Of a stretch of 64,000 bases of DNA, positions 20,818 through 30,142 are shown piece by piece. The stretch comes from Merdibacter massiliensis (GTDB lineage: Bacteria > Bacillota_I > Bacilli_A > Erysipelotrichales > Erysipelotrichaceae). Where the stretch lies: assembly GCF_900155395.1 (NCBI RefSeq), contig NZ_LT699717.1:124001-188000 (forward strand), given 5' to 3'. Positions within the stretch are counted from its first letter, which is position 1. The number at the start of each line of letters is the position of its first letter. The translations under genes and the position numbers were made by a program. Below the pieces are notes generated by a model. It ran no database searches, was not told the origin of the DNA, and saw nothing but the letters and a program-made list of their open reading frames with translations.

Positions 20818-21051
20818 ATGACTTTAGGAGAAGCAGTTGTTGGAAGCACCGTAATTGTTACCAAAATCGAAGGTGACGGAGCTTTTCGTCGACGGATCAT
20901 GGATATGGGGATCACAAAAGGGACACAGTTATATGTGCGTAAATATGCACCATTAGGTGATCCTATTGAATTAACCGTTCGCGGATATGAATTATCCGTA
21001 AGAAAACAGGATGCAGACAGTGTACTTGTCAGCATTGTAGAAGGAAGGTGA
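20818..21051 (+). CDS. feoA: FeoA-type protein (second)
   Basis: 77 residues. TLGEAVVGSTVIVTKIEGDG then RRIMDMGITKGTQLYVRKYAPLGDP is the full FeoA core, including the MDMGITKG turn. GAAAGGAGCTATCGAT precedes the ATG. It differs enough from the first FeoA that they are not a recent duplicate. Two FeoA genes before feoB are common in Firmicutes. It ends four bases before feoB. Confidence 0.93.
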   Translation: MTLGEAVVGSTVIVTKIEGDGAFRRRIMDMGITKGTQLYVRKYAPLGDPIELTVRGYELSVRKQDADSVLVSIVEGR

Positions 21052-21055
21052 AAAA

Positions 21056-23233
21056 ATGCATATGAGATTTGCATTTGCAGGAAATCCAAACTGCGGTAAA
21101 ACAACAATGTTTAATCAAATGACCGGAGCGAATCAGTATGTTGGAAACTGGCCTGGCGTAACCGTAGAAAAAAAAGAAGGTAAGTGGAAAAAGAATAAAG
21201 ATATTACGGTCGTCGATCTGCCCGGTATTTACTCTTTATCTCCTTATACATTGGAAGAAGTAGTAAGTCGTGATTATTTATTACATGAGCAGCCGGATGT
21301 CATCATCAATTTGGTTGACGCGACAAATATAGAGCGGAATCTGTATTTGAGTACACAATTGATGGAAATGGGTATCCCTGTTGTCATAGCATTGAACATG
21401 GCAGACTTGTTAGAAAAGAGAAATATCCATATTGATAAAAACAGTTTAGCTTCATTATTGCATGTACCTGTCGTAGAGACATCGGCTTTAAAAGGACAAG
21501 GTTTAGATCAACTGATGGAAACAGCTATAAAACTGGCGGAAGAAAATAAAAAAAGAACACAGCATGGTATTTTTTCTTCACATCTGGAAACGGCAATTAC
21601 AAAAGTTGAGGACCTGCTGCCTTCCGTGATTGAAAAAGAAAAAAAGCGCTGGTTTGCCATCAAGTTATTAGAAAGAGATCAAAAAGTATTCGAAAAGCTT
21701 GAAATATCTTCTCAATTGAATGCAACTTTAGAAAAAGAAAGAAAAGCACTTGAAGAAGAAGCAGATAATGATATGGAAAGCATCATTACAGATGAACGGT
21801 ATCGTTATATTCAAGAGATTGTTAAACAAGCTGTAAAAAAAGCAAAAAATGAGATGAGCGTGTCTGATCGAATTGACCGTATCGTCACCAACCGCATTTT
21901 AGGTATTCCGATTTTTATTGCGGTCATGTTCGTTGTCTATTATATTTCCGTTACTACGGTTGGAACGATGGTAACTGACTGGACAAATGATGAGTTTGTG
22001 GTCATGATCCAGACAACAGTAGGTGAATGGTTAAGTACATTAGGAACAAGTTCGATTATTCAGTCCCTTGTCGTAAACGGTATCATCGGTGGCGTTGGCG
22101 CTGTATTGGGGTTTGTTCCGCAAATGGCAATCTTATTCCTGTTTCTTTCCATTTTGGAAGATTGTGGTTACATGGTACGTATTGCGTTTGTAATGGACCG
22201 TGTTTTCCGTCATTTTGGTTTATCCGGAAAAAGTTTTATCCCATTGTTAATTTCTTCCGGATGCGGGATTCCAGGTATCATGGCTTCCAAGACCATTGAG
22301 CAAGAAAACGATCGCCGGTTAACTATCATGACAGCAACCTTCATTCCATGTGGTGCAAAATTACCTGTGATTGCACTGATGGGAGGTGTCATGACCAGTT
22401 ATATTACGACCGGAAGTTATGAAGCTGGCGGATGGATTGCCCCATTAATGTATTTTATAGGCATCCTGGCTGTTTTATTATCTGCTATCATGCTGAAGAA
22501 AACAAAACCTTTTGCAGGAAAGCCGGCCCCATTCGTTATGGAACTACCACAATATCACATTCCGTCATTAAAAACTGTTTTATTCCATGTATGGGAACGA
22601 TTAAAAGGTTTTATTATCAAAGCAGGAACCATTCTGTTCCTGGCATGTGTCGTCATGTGGTTTTTGTCCGGCTTTGGTTTTACGGACGGCAGCTTCGGCA
22701 TGGTAGAAGATAGTGCCGACAGCTTATTGGCTGCCATCGGCACAACGATTGCTCCTATTTTTGCTCCTCTTGGATTTGGAGAATGGCAGCCTGTAGCAGC
22801 TTCATTATCCGGTTTCACTGCCAAAGAAGCTATCGTATCTACGATGGGCGTATTGGCAAATGTTTCTGAGGATCTGGCAGAACAGCCAGTCATCGTTGCA
22901 CCAGCGGTTGCTGCTTGGTTCTCCTCATCTTTAGCCGCTTTCTCCTTCTTATTATTTAATCTACTCGATTCTCCATGTCTAGCAGCTATTGCAACCATGG
23001 CCCAGCAGATGCAATCTAAAAAATGGTTCTGGTTTGCTATTCTATTCCAAAATTTATTTGCTTATGCAATCTGTTTGATTGTCTACCAAATCGGTTCTTT
23101 ATTGATGGGAGGAACATTTGGTATATGGAGCTTGATCGCCCTTGTGTTATTGCTTGGAATGCTATATATGCTGTTTCGTCCAGATCCATATAAGCATCAA
23201 AAGCAATTTGCTCCTAGAGCAGTCAGAGAATAA
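21056..23233 (+). CDS. feoB: Ferrous iron transporter FeoB
   Basis: 725 residues. The N-terminal G domain has GNPNCGKTTMFN (G1), WPGVTVEKKEG (G2 region), VVDLPGIYSL (G3) and NMAD (G4). A helical domain rich in Lys/Glu (170-270) follows, then the Gate and C-terminal membrane domain of about 8-10 segments. FIPLLISSGCGIPGIMASKT and FIPCGAKLPVIALM carry the pore Cys residues. The protein imports Fe2+ across the membrane. GAAGGTGAAAAA precedes the start. It is followed by two small Cys-rich peptides that belong to the same unit. Confidence 0.97.
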   Translation: MHMRFAFAGNPNCGKTTMFNQMTGANQYVGNWPGVTVEKKEGKWKKNKDITVVDLPGIYSLSPYTLEEVVSRDYLLHEQPDVIINLVDATNIERNLYLSTQLMEMGIPVVIALNMADLLEKRNIHIDKNSLASLLHVPVVETSALKGQGLDQLMETAIKLAEENKKRTQHGIFSSHLETAITKVEDLLPSVIEKEKKRWFAIKLLERDQKVFEKLEISSQLNATLEKERKALEEEADNDMESIITDERYRYIQEIVKQAVKKAKNEMSVSDRIDRIVTNRILGIPIFIAVMFVVYYISVTTVGTMVTDWTNDEFVVMIQTTVGEWLSTLGTSSIIQSLVVNGIIGGVGAVLGFVPQMAILFLFLSILEDCGYMVRIAFVMDRVFRHFGLSGKSFIPLLISSGCGIPGIMASKTIEQENDRRLTIMTATFIPCGAKLPVIALMGGVMTSYITTGSYEAGGWIAPLMYFIGILAVLLSAIMLKKTKPFAGKPAPFVMELPQYHIPSLKTVLFHVWERLKGFIIKAGTILFLACVVMWFLSGFGFTDGSFGMVEDSADSLLAAIGTTIAPIFAPLGFGEWQPVAASLSGFTAKEAIVSTMGVLANVSEDLAEQPVIVAPAVAAWFSSSLAAFSFLLFNLLDSPCLAAIATMAQQMQSKKWFWFAILFQNLFAYAICLIVYQIGSLLMGGTFGIWSLIALVLLLGMLYMLFRPDPYKHQKQFAPRAVRE

Positions 23234-23256
23234 ACAACACGAAAGGAGAATATCCT

Positions 23257-23427
23257 ATGAGTGATATATTGATTGTAGCTGCTGTCATTAGTTACTGCAT
23301 TTATCTTCTATGGAGACAGAGAAAAAACGCAAAATTTGCGGCTCGCATGGGAAAGATCATGGGATGCAGCGGATGCAGCCATTGCGGATGCAGCAGCTGC
23401 CAATCTGACCAGCAAAAATACAGATGA
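23257..23427 (+). CDS. FeoB-associated Cys-rich membrane peptide (first)
   Basis: 56 residues, AAAGGAGAATATCCT before the ATG. It has one N-terminal membrane segment (ILIVAAVISYCIYLLW), a basic stretch, then a cluster of Cys (CSGCSHCGCSSC). This matches the small Cys-rich proteins that follow feoB in Firmicutes. A metal-handling or FeoB-partner role is inferred; the family has no settled function. It lies 23 nt after feoB. Confidence 0.88.
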   Translation: MSDILIVAAVISYCIYLLWRQRKNAKFAARMGKIMGCSGCSHCGCSSCQSDQQKYR

Positions 23428-23521
23428 AAGAATATGGGCAATGTGCTTGATTCTATGTTTTATTTCCTCCTCCTGATTCCTGTCATCATACAACTGATAA
23501 AAATAGAAAGGAGCGGTTTCT

Positions 23522-23662
23522 ATGCAGCCGATAGATATATGCATTCTCTTGATCGTCATCCTTTTGCTTGGCTTTGCATTCATACAAGCCATTCGGCACT
23601 TGAAAGGCAACGGCTGCTGCGGCAGCGGTCACTGTCATTGCAAAAAGCATCCAAAACAATAA
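23522..23662 (+). CDS. FeoB-associated Cys-rich membrane peptide (second)
   Basis: 46 residues, AAAGGAGCGGTTTCT before the ATG. One membrane segment (CILLIVILLLGFAFIQAI) is followed by GCCGSGHCHCKKH, with four Cys and His residues. It has the same architecture as the peptide at 23257 but a different sequence. Having two such peptides in series is notable. It is the last gene of the feo operon. Confidence 0.82.
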   Translation: MQPIDICILLIVILLLGFAFIQAIRHLKGNGCCGSGHCHCKKHPKQ

Positions 23663-23718
23663 GTATTATATTGTAATCCGTATAACTGAATAATCAACTA
23701 TTTAAAAATCCTGCCAAA

Positions 23719-23764
23719 AGAACCGGAGTATTTGATGATCTTGATCAAGACTCCGGTTCTTTTT
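23719..23764 (+). terminator. feo operon terminator
   Basis: AGAACCGGAGT (23719-23729) and ACTCCGGTTCT (23750-23760) form an 11-bp stem followed by T5. Confidence 0.9.
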
Positions 23765-23810
23765 ATATCAATCATGACACTGATTTTTGCAAAGAATACT
23801 ATTCTTTTGT

Positions 23811-24800
23811 TTATGCATCATCGCCATAGCGAATGCCTGCACTTTTCCTTACCTGTTCAAATACTTGCATCACCAGACGAGTTTCTTCTTTCAATTGACG
23901 ATATTCTTCCATATCATTATTTGCAATGATCTTAACAAAATCGTGAATTTCATGATAAAGACTGTAGCTGCTTTGTTCAACTGAGCAATCTTCGCTTTGT
24001 TTGGTTTTTATATCGTGATAAGTAAATTGACCGACAATGCTTGGCTGCGAGTGAACAGAAAACGTACCTTTCGTTCCCTGAATCTGCGTAATCAACTCAC
24101 TGTTGCAATCTTTTGCACATGTAAATGAAGCGACAAACGTTGTATATTGCAAAATGGCAGTTCCGCTTGTATCAATTCCATTTGGTCCAATATTTGGATA
24201 ATACTGTACCTTTTCTGGTTTACCAAACAAACCAACGATAAAATGCAGGCAGTAGATACCGATATCTGCAAGCGCTCCTCCTGAAAAAGCAGGATTAAAA
24301 ACATTCGGATTTTCACCATTGACATACGCATCATAGCGGCTGGAATACTGTGAAAAATTAGAGTGAACCAGCTTAATTTCTCCTAACTGAGGCAATGCTT
24401 CTTTGATTTTCAGATAGTTAGGTGCATGTGCTGTAATAATCGCCTCAAAGATGAAGCGATGTTTTTTCTCTGCTAATGCAAACAGTTCTTCACATTGTTT
24501 GACATTTGACGTAAAAGGCTTTTCACAAATGACATGTTTACCCTTATTTAAAATTTGTTTTGCATAAATGTAATGCAGCGAATTTGGAGATGCAATATAC
24601 ACGATATCGATTGCAGGATCTTCTAACATGGCATCTAAATCTGTGTAGATGGTCGATATATGAAATTTTTCTGCTAAAGAAAGTGCATGCTCCTTTTTTC
24701 GCGTGTACATAGCCACACACTGAATACCTTCATTTGCTTCAACAGCACTCAAGAAAGCATCTACGATAAAATTGGTACCAATTGTTGCGACAGTTAACAT
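23811..24800 (-). CDS. Gfo/Idh/MocA-family oxidoreductase
   Basis: 329 residues, CAGGAGGTAAAAAT before the ATG. The N-terminal Rossmann domain starts LTVATIGTNFIVDAFL, where the usual GxGxxG is relaxed to GTNFI. IVYIASPNSLHY and VICEKPFTSN (Lys of EKP near 93) are the family hallmarks. The C-terminal alpha/beta domain has GGALADIGIYCLH. It reduces or oxidises a sugar or related polyol with NAD(P). It stands alone, so the substrate is not indicated. Confidence 0.93.
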   Translation of the reverse strand: MLTVATIGTNFIVDAFLSAVEANEGIQCVAMYTRKKEHALSLAEKFHISTIYTDLDAMLEDPAIDIVYIASPNSLHYIYAKQILNKGKHVICEKPFTSNVKQCEELFALAEKKHRFIFEAIITAHAPNYLKIKEALPQLGEIKLVHSNFSQYSSRYDAYVNGENPNVFNPAFSGGALADIGIYCLHFIVGLFGKPEKVQYYPNIGPNGIDTSGTAILQYTTFVASFTCAKDCNSELITQIQGTKGTFSVHSQPSIVGQFTYHDIKTKQSEDCSVEQSSYSLYHEIHDFVKIIANNDMEEYRQLKEETRLVMQVFEQVRKSAGIRYGDDA

Positions 24801-25125
24801 ATTTTTACCTCCTGTCCTTATATCTTTCTTTCAATATACCATATTTTATATTGAAATGAATCCTTATCCCTATTTTGCTTATATGTTTCGTGTATATTCA
24901 CACTGTCGGACAAGCAACTATAATTCCATGATATTTCCCATTTCATTTTTCAAAAAAATGATACTATTTTATTCTCTCGTGATATTCTCTTTTTGTATTT
25001 TTCATATGATAATATACGTATCGCTATGATTTCATGAAATCTGTACTTAAAATAGAAATTCGCTATTTGTGAGGTGTACAATCACAAAGAAAAGAAATAC
25101 GATTTGCTCATAAAGGAGAAAAATT
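24801..25125. other. Intergenic region between divergent genes
   Basis: 325 nt. TTTCAATATA and TATATTGAAA near 24828-24857 form an inverted repeat just before the oxidoreductase gene and may be an operator. The rest is AT-rich. No gene is seen. Confidence 0.4.
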
Positions 25126-26286
25126 ATGGACAGCAAAAAAATAGGAAAATTCATTGCACTAAATCGAAAGAAAAAAGGGTTAACACAAGAACAATTAGGA
25201 GAAAAATTAGGAGTAAGCAATAAAACCATATCTCGATGGGAAAACGGCAATTATATGCCGGACCTGTCCTTGCTTGAGCCACTTAGCAAGGAATTAGGAA
25301 TATCTTTAAATGAACTTTTAGCAGGTGAATATATTGAAAAGGAAAAAATGATTGAATATTCCGAACAAAATATCAAAACGACCATTGATTACACAAAGAA
25401 AAAAATCAATCACGAACATAAAAAAATATCTGCCTTTCTCATTGGCAGCGGTATCTTTATCTGTATCTTTGCCTTTGCGGTATTGCCATCAGAAAACAGC
25501 TGGGGACAAATATATTCACTCATTGGACTCTTATTGATCGTGTCCGGGATTTATAGAGAACTGCCGTTTACGTCATATTGGAAAAAAGGAGCCGCTTCCG
25601 CTGCTGTATTTTTTCTAATTCTCTCTCTGTTTTTCATAATCGATTATATACGGGTCATACAACTGAAACAGCCGCCTACGTATCGATATAAAGTAACTGC
25701 GATTTATAATGATTCAAAACGAATCGAATATCAAAATCCTTTTTACAATGTTTATCGAATCAATGCTGATACTCCAAATGAATATTATCTTATCGATCGT
25801 GAAAAACAATATACAATAGATACGGTTCCGGCAAGTCCCTTTAATCTAGAGAAAAGCGGGATACAAAATCTCTTACAGTATCAAAACAAATATGTTGGCA
25901 ATAACAGCAATACAGGACAACTGATAGAAAATCTGCCTCTGTCTGAATATGGATTCGTATTTGAGATTGATTCCGAAAACAATGGTATCATTATCGATTA
26001 TCATCATACTGACAGGTACAATAATGAAAATATGTATATACAAAAAGCTCTCGTATATAATTCCATTACATCCTTTGCTTTGATAGATAATCTAAACTAT
26101 ATCCGATTTAATTTCAGCGGCAGCACTTATTCTGTCACGCGTGAAGCAATTGAAAATAATGATCCCCATTTTAAAGATCTTTTAACGAACGATACGATCG
26201 ATCTTCAAAATTTTAATAAGTATGTAGATCAGAGGATCAAAGACACTACATTTATTTCAAACATACTTCGCTTATATACAAAATAA
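25126..26286 (+). CDS. XRE-family regulator with membrane-anchored C-terminal domain
   Basis: 386 residues, AAAGGAGAAAAATT before the ATG. The XRE helix-turn-helix lies at about 7-60 (LTQEQLGEKLGVSNKTISRWENG). A linker follows, then three or four hydrophobic segments (SAFLIGSGIFICIFAFAVL; IYSLIGLLLIVSGIY; AAVFFLILSLFFIIDYI) between 100 and 185. A 200-residue region after that is probably extracytoplasmic and beta-rich (YKVTAIYNDSKRIEY). It resembles Firmicute one-component membrane regulators; the signal is unknown. A stem and T5 follow the stop. Confidence 0.82.
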   Translation: MDSKKIGKFIALNRKKKGLTQEQLGEKLGVSNKTISRWENGNYMPDLSLLEPLSKELGISLNELLAGEYIEKEKMIEYSEQNIKTTIDYTKKKINHEHKKISAFLIGSGIFICIFAFAVLPSENSWGQIYSLIGLLLIVSGIYRELPFTSYWKKGAASAAVFFLILSLFFIIDYIRVIQLKQPPTYRYKVTAIYNDSKRIEYQNPFYNVYRINADTPNEYYLIDREKQYTIDTVPASPFNLEKSGIQNLLQYQNKYVGNNSNTGQLIENLPLSEYGFVFEIDSENNGIIIDYHHTDRYNNENMYIQKALVYNSITSFALIDNLNYIRFNFSGSTYSVTREAIENNDPHFKDLLTNDTIDLQNFNKYVDQRIKDTTFISNILRLYTK

Positions 26287-26305
26287 ATATATTTGTTCAT
26301 TTCAT

Positions 26306-26329
26306 GGAAGCTATCATCGCTTCCTTTTT
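26306..26329 (+). terminator. Terminator after the XRE membrane regulator
   Basis: GGAAGC (26306-26311) and GCTTCC (26319-26324) form a short stem followed by T5. Confidence 0.65.
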
Positions 26330-26420
26330 ATTTAATTTCCCTGCAACCTTTTTCTATTTTTAACATACTTATATGAGAGCTTGCTGATTGCTTAACAACA
26401 TTCTGTTTTAAATGATAAAT

Positions 26421-27101
26421 CTAATCGATGCTATTTTTAGATAAGAAAGATATAAATTGAACATGGCGATCCATACTTTCTCCCATCATGCCAACAGCCT
26501 TTCCCATGGTGAATGCTGCTAAGATCGTACCAATGCCAAGGCCATCTAAATACCCTAAAAAAACAAACGTTAATACAGCAGTAACAGCTAAGCAAGTCAC
26601 ATCAAAAGAAATTTTTATTTTGGAATAAGTTACACTTATGATCTTTGATAGTTCCCGTGGGAATAAATCAGTAGGAATGATCGGCAAACCGCAGCGATTG
26701 GACAAGGCAATGCCAAAACTGATCAGCAGATAACTGATGATAAAATATATGACTCTCATCCATAAGGTGGTCGGTAAAATGTAAATCCATGACTCATAGA
26801 TGTCTAATAATTCACCAAATGCGAATCCCACGACAAAACTAAACAGATACTGTGGAATAAATCTTTTTTGCAGCAGCATCAAACTTAAGACTAACAACCC
26901 TTGAAATAGATAAGTCCATGTACCCAGCGAAAGTCTCGGAAGTACCTGGGAAAATGCAAAGGGTACACTGGAAATAGCAGATATCCCAGATCCGGAATAT
27001 AACATCAATACGACTCCAAAGCTGTTGATCATAACCGCAATGACCAATGCAAGTTCCCCTCTTAAAATACGTTTCTCTCCATCCATACATTTTTCTTCCA
27101 T
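26421..27101 (-). CDS. YczE/YitT-like integral membrane protein
   Basis: 226 residues, about five or six membrane segments (LALVIAVMINSFGVVLMLYSG; YLFQGLLVLSLMLL; YIFQ-type repeats). The GSGISAISSVPFAFS loop and FGELLDIYESW segment are typical of the YczE family. It is divergent from a LysR regulator, which probably controls it. Function is unknown in the family. A homologue of the same family lies at 31896. AGGGGGAAATCAATAG precedes the ATG. Confidence 0.82.
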   Translation of the reverse strand: MEEKCMDGEKRILRGELALVIAVMINSFGVVLMLYSGSGISAISSVPFAFSQVLPRLSLGTWTYLFQGLLVLSLMLLQKRFIPQYLFSFVVGFAFGELLDIYESWIYILPTTLWMRVIYFIISYLLISFGIALSNRCGLPIIPTDLFPRELSKIISVTYSKIKISFDVTCLAVTAVLTFVFLGYLDGLGIGTILAAFTMGKAVGMMGESMDRHVQFISFLSKNSID

Positions 27102-27201
27102 CTATTGATTTCCCCCTAATGGCTCATTTCATACTATAAATAACATATTCAAGTGTAAGCAGAACACATCTGATAAGCAAATCAATATTTTTTATGAAAT
27201 A

Positions 27202-27231
27202 ATAGATTGAATCTATCGTTTACTGTATAAT
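27202..27231. promoter_or_regulatory. LysR-type operator overlapping the divergent promoter
   Basis: ATAGATT-G-AATCTAT (27202-27216) is a perfect 15-bp palindrome with the T-N11-A pattern (T27203, A27215). It covers the -35 position of a plus-strand -10 box, TATAAT at 27226-27231. It could let the regulator repress itself and activate the divergent gene. The -35 sequence is poor. Confidence 0.6.
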
Positions 27232-27256
27232 AAGGGTATATTAGGAGATATATAGA

Positions 27257-28141
27257 ATGAATTTATATTATTTACGTTACTTCGTAACATTAGCACATAT
27301 GCAGCATTATACAAAAGCAGCCGAAAAACTATGTATTGCCCAGCCCAGTTTGAGTCATGCTATTTCGCAAATGGAAAAGGAATTAGGGCTTCCTCTTTTT
27401 GAAAAGAGCGGACGTAAGACCACCCTCACCCGTTTTGGCGAAGAATTTCTAGTTTGTGCTGAACAGACATTATCTACATTAGATGCAGGAATTGCTTCCA
27501 TTCAGCGCAGTGCCCGGGGAGAAGGTTTGATCCGATTGGGATTTCTGCGCACATTAGGTGTAGAATTTGTTCCAAAGTTGGCTGCTGATTTTTTAAATGC
27601 AAATGTTGGATCCGATATTCAATTTACCTTTCATACCGGAGTGACCCAAAACCTGTTAGAGGGATTAATTGCCAAAAAATTCGATCTAGTATTTTGCTCA
27701 AAACCACCTGCTAAATTAAATCTCACTGCAGTTCCGGTACAAAAACAAGATCTTGTTTTAATCGTCCCTAAAGACCATCCGCTATCTTCAAACCATTCCA
27801 TTGACTTAGCTCAGACAGCCCCTTATCCTCAAATTTTCTTTGATGAAAGTTCCGGCATGCGGTCAGTAGTAGAACAGATGTTTGATCAGATTGGAATAGA
27901 ACCTCATATTGCCTATGAAACAGAAGAAGATCAGGTCATTGCCGGATTAGTTGCGCAGGGATTTGGTATTGCAGTCGTTCCTTATATGGATCTTCTGTTG
28001 AAACTTGACCTTAAGATCCTGCAGATCAATTCTCCTGCTTGTGAACGAGAATTATTCATGGTGTATGACAACAATATCTGTCTGCCTCCGGCTGTTCATC
28101 AATTTTGTCAGTTTGTTCTAAACAATAAATTCCCGCAATAA
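27257..28141 (+). CDS. LysR-family transcriptional regulator
   Basis: 294 residues. The N-terminal helix-turn-helix is typical (AAEKLCIAQPSLSHAISQME, KELGLPLFEKSGRKTTLT). The effector-binding domain spans about 90-290, with LIVPKDHPLS and AGLVAQGFGIAVVP. It is divergent from the YczE gene, so that is the likely target. TTAGGAGATATATAGA precedes the ATG. The ligand is not indicated. Confidence 0.95.
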   Translation: MNLYYLRYFVTLAHMQHYTKAAEKLCIAQPSLSHAISQMEKELGLPLFEKSGRKTTLTRFGEEFLVCAEQTLSTLDAGIASIQRSARGEGLIRLGFLRTLGVEFVPKLAADFLNANVGSDIQFTFHTGVTQNLLEGLIAKKFDLVFCSKPPAKLNLTAVPVQKQDLVLIVPKDHPLSSNHSIDLAQTAPYPQIFFDESSGMRSVVEQMFDQIGIEPHIAYETEEDQVIAGLVAQGFGIAVVPYMDLLLKLDLKILQINSPACERELFMVYDNNICLPPAVHQFCQFVLNNKFPQ

Positions 28142-28442
28142 AAAGGAATCATATAAATAATCTATTATATTATAATATAAATTACATATTTACTTTCTTA
28201 TCTCCTAAATACGATTTATTATCTGACAATCAAAAGCGGTCTTCTCTCAAAAAGAGATGTTTTCAACATTAATTTGCTGAACAAAAAGATAATGATAAAA
28301 CAAAGATCATTTTCGCATTATAAATAAGCAACGAGTCTGTAGGCTGTTCCTATCTCTATCTTATAGATCATGTTGCAATACAAAGTGGTTAACAGCGTTA
28401 TAGTGAATGAAAACGACTGCTTTACAAAAAAAGGAGGCTGTT
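28142..28442. other. Intergenic region, no gene seen
   Basis: 301 nt, AT-rich. Short runs such as CTCTCAAAAAGAG at about 28246 could form a weak hairpin. I see no gene. The ribosome site of the next small gene (AAAGGAGGCTGTT) is at its end. Confidence 0.4.
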
Positions 28443-28616
28443 ATGATCAATAATTGGTTTATCCGTACCGGCATACTAATCTATGTTTTATTAACCTGTT
28501 TTCATCGATTCCTGTATCCGATCCCTGACAGTATTTATATTCCATTTGCCATCATCGGCATCTTGTTGATCCTGTATGGTTTTCTTGTGAACAAAAAAAG
28601 AGAGGTAAGAAAATGA
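28443..28616 (+). CDS. Small membrane protein, 57 residues
   Basis: The ATG at 28443 follows AAAGGAGGCTGTT, which rules out the longer frame at 28407. Two hydrophobic segments (IRTGILIYVLLTCFHRFL and IYIPFAIIGILLILYGFLV) predict a two-span membrane protein with a basic tail (NKKREVRK). No family is recognised. The stop overlaps the start of the VOC gene by four bases, so translation is coupled. Confidence 0.7.
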   Translation: MINNWFIRTGILIYVLLTCFHRFLYPIPDSIYIPFAIIGILLILYGFLVNKKREVRK

Positions 28617-29041
28617 AATTAGCAACAACGTATATTTGTGTAAAGGATATGCAACGATCTCTGAATTTTTATAAACAGCTCTTGCAACAAGAGCCTCTCT
28701 ATATGAATGATGATCGATGGGCTGCATTTGATTGCGGAAATCAACTCGCTCTTTACAATGAAAAATATGATATTGAGCTGATAAAAGAAAAGAAGGCTGC
28801 AATTCAGTTCAATCAAGCTTACCTACACCAGTTATGCAGTAAAGAAAACAAACAGAATAACTGCATGATATTGAACTTTGTAGTACAGGATCTAAAGAAA
28901 GAATACAAACGCATCCAGCAATTACAGATCGGCGAGATGTCTGAAATCATGTATATAAATATTTTTCATCCTTACTACTATTTTAACGTTCTTGACCCTG
29001 ATGGAAATGTGATAGAAATCACTGGTCAATATACACTTTAA
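28613..29041 (+). CDS. VOC-superfamily (glyoxalase/bleomycin-resistance) protein
   Basis: 142 residues, AGAGAGGTAAGAAA before the ATG. The VOC fold is shown by the two halves: LATTYICVKDMQRSLNFYKQLL at the start and FNVLDPDGNVIEITG at the end. A metal-ligand Glu is in IEITG. The substrate is unknown. It is coupled to the small membrane protein upstream. Confidence 0.87.
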   Translation: MKLATTYICVKDMQRSLNFYKQLLQQEPLYMNDDRWAAFDCGNQLALYNEKYDIELIKEKKAAIQFNQAYLHQLCSKENKQNNCMILNFVVQDLKKEYKRIQQLQIGEMSEIMYINIFHPYYYFNVLDPDGNVIEITGQYTL

Positions 29042-29141
29042 AGAATCGCAACCGCCAGTTGACATATTGAAAAGCTGTATTGATAGCATGCAACTTGTTC
29101 AAATGGTATGATTTCATCGTAAACTAGCAGGAGGATAAATT

Positions 29142-30137
29142 ATGATTTTTGCAGATAAACTTATACGATTACGCAAGAAAGCGGGTTGGTCACAAGAAGA
29201 GCTGGCTGCACAGATGAATGTATCCCGCCAATCTGTATCTAAATGGGAAAGTGCACAATCCATTCCCGATTTGGATAAGATCATTCGCCTTTCTCAATTA
29301 TTTGGGGTAAGCACGGATTATCTTTTAAAAGACGAATTAGAAGATATGGAAGAAATAGCTCAACCAATACAAGCAACAGAAGAAACTGCTATCCGAAAGG
29401 TCACGATCGAAGAAGCCAACCAATTTATTAAAGTGAAACAAGAAACTGCACATATGATTGCCTATGGTGTATTTCTCTGTATCATTTCCCCCATCTGCTT
29501 GCTTTTATTAGGCAGCCTCAGTGAATCAAAACAATTTGCTATCAGTGAAAATACAGCGGGCATGATCGGTCTGATCATACTTTTGATTTTAGTTGCCATT
29601 GCCGTAGCTATCTTTATTTACAGTCACAGTAAAAGCGCACCTTATGAGTATTTAGAAAAAGAAGTTTTCGAAACTGAATATGGCGTGACTGGAATGGTCA
29701 AAGAAAAAAAAGAGCAATTTCATTCGACTTATACAAAAAATAATATTATAGGGGTAACTCTTTGCATTTTAGCAATGATTCCATTTTTCTCCGGTGCAAT
29801 GTTTGATCAGACTAATGCAGTATTACTGGTTCTGCTTTTATGTCTCGCCTTTGTTATTGTCGGTATTGCGGTCATCTTATTCATAAAAGTCGGTGTCATT
29901 TGGGCAACTTATGAAAAATTGCTGCAAGAAGGCGACTATACAAAAGCAAAAAAAGAGAAAAGTCCTATCATTACTGTCATTACTACCGTCTACTGGTTGA
30001 CCACAACTGCCATTTTCTTAGCAGTCACCCTGCCGACAAAAGAATGGAAAGATGGCTGGATCATCTGGGTGATCGCCGCTGTCCTCTTTCCAGGCGTGAT
30101 TGTTATTGCGCAATGTTTTGACAAAAAGAAAAAATAA
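29142..30137 (+). CDS. XRE-family regulator with membrane domain
   Basis: 331 residues, AGGAGGATAAATT before the ATG. The helix-turn-helix at about 8-60 is WSQEELAAQMNVSRQSVSKWESAQ, the common Firmicute form. From 115 on there are five or six hydrophobic segments (AYGVFLCIISPICLLLLGSL; IGLIILLILVAIAVAIFIY; AVLLVLLLCLAFVIVGIAVI). The protein is therefore a membrane-bound one-component regulator. It ends five bases before the hydrolase gene. Confidence 0.87.
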   Translation: MIFADKLIRLRKKAGWSQEELAAQMNVSRQSVSKWESAQSIPDLDKIIRLSQLFGVSTDYLLKDELEDMEEIAQPIQATEETAIRKVTIEEANQFIKVKQETAHMIAYGVFLCIISPICLLLLGSLSESKQFAISENTAGMIGLIILLILVAIAVAIFIYSHSKSAPYEYLEKEVFETEYGVTGMVKEKKEQFHSTYTKNNIIGVTLCILAMIPFFSGAMFDQTNAVLLVLLLCLAFVIVGIAVILFIKVGVIWATYEKLLQEGDYTKAKKEKSPIITVITTVYWLTTTAIFLAVTLPTKEWKDGWIIWVIAAVLFPGVIVIAQCFDKKKK

Positions 30138-30142
30138 GTGAT

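Noticed and set aside
23434-23676. 80-codon frame overlapping the second Cys-rich peptide
   Set aside because: The first part looks like a membrane helix, but the rest is an out-of-frame reading of the Cys-rich gene, which has the better ribosome site and family match.
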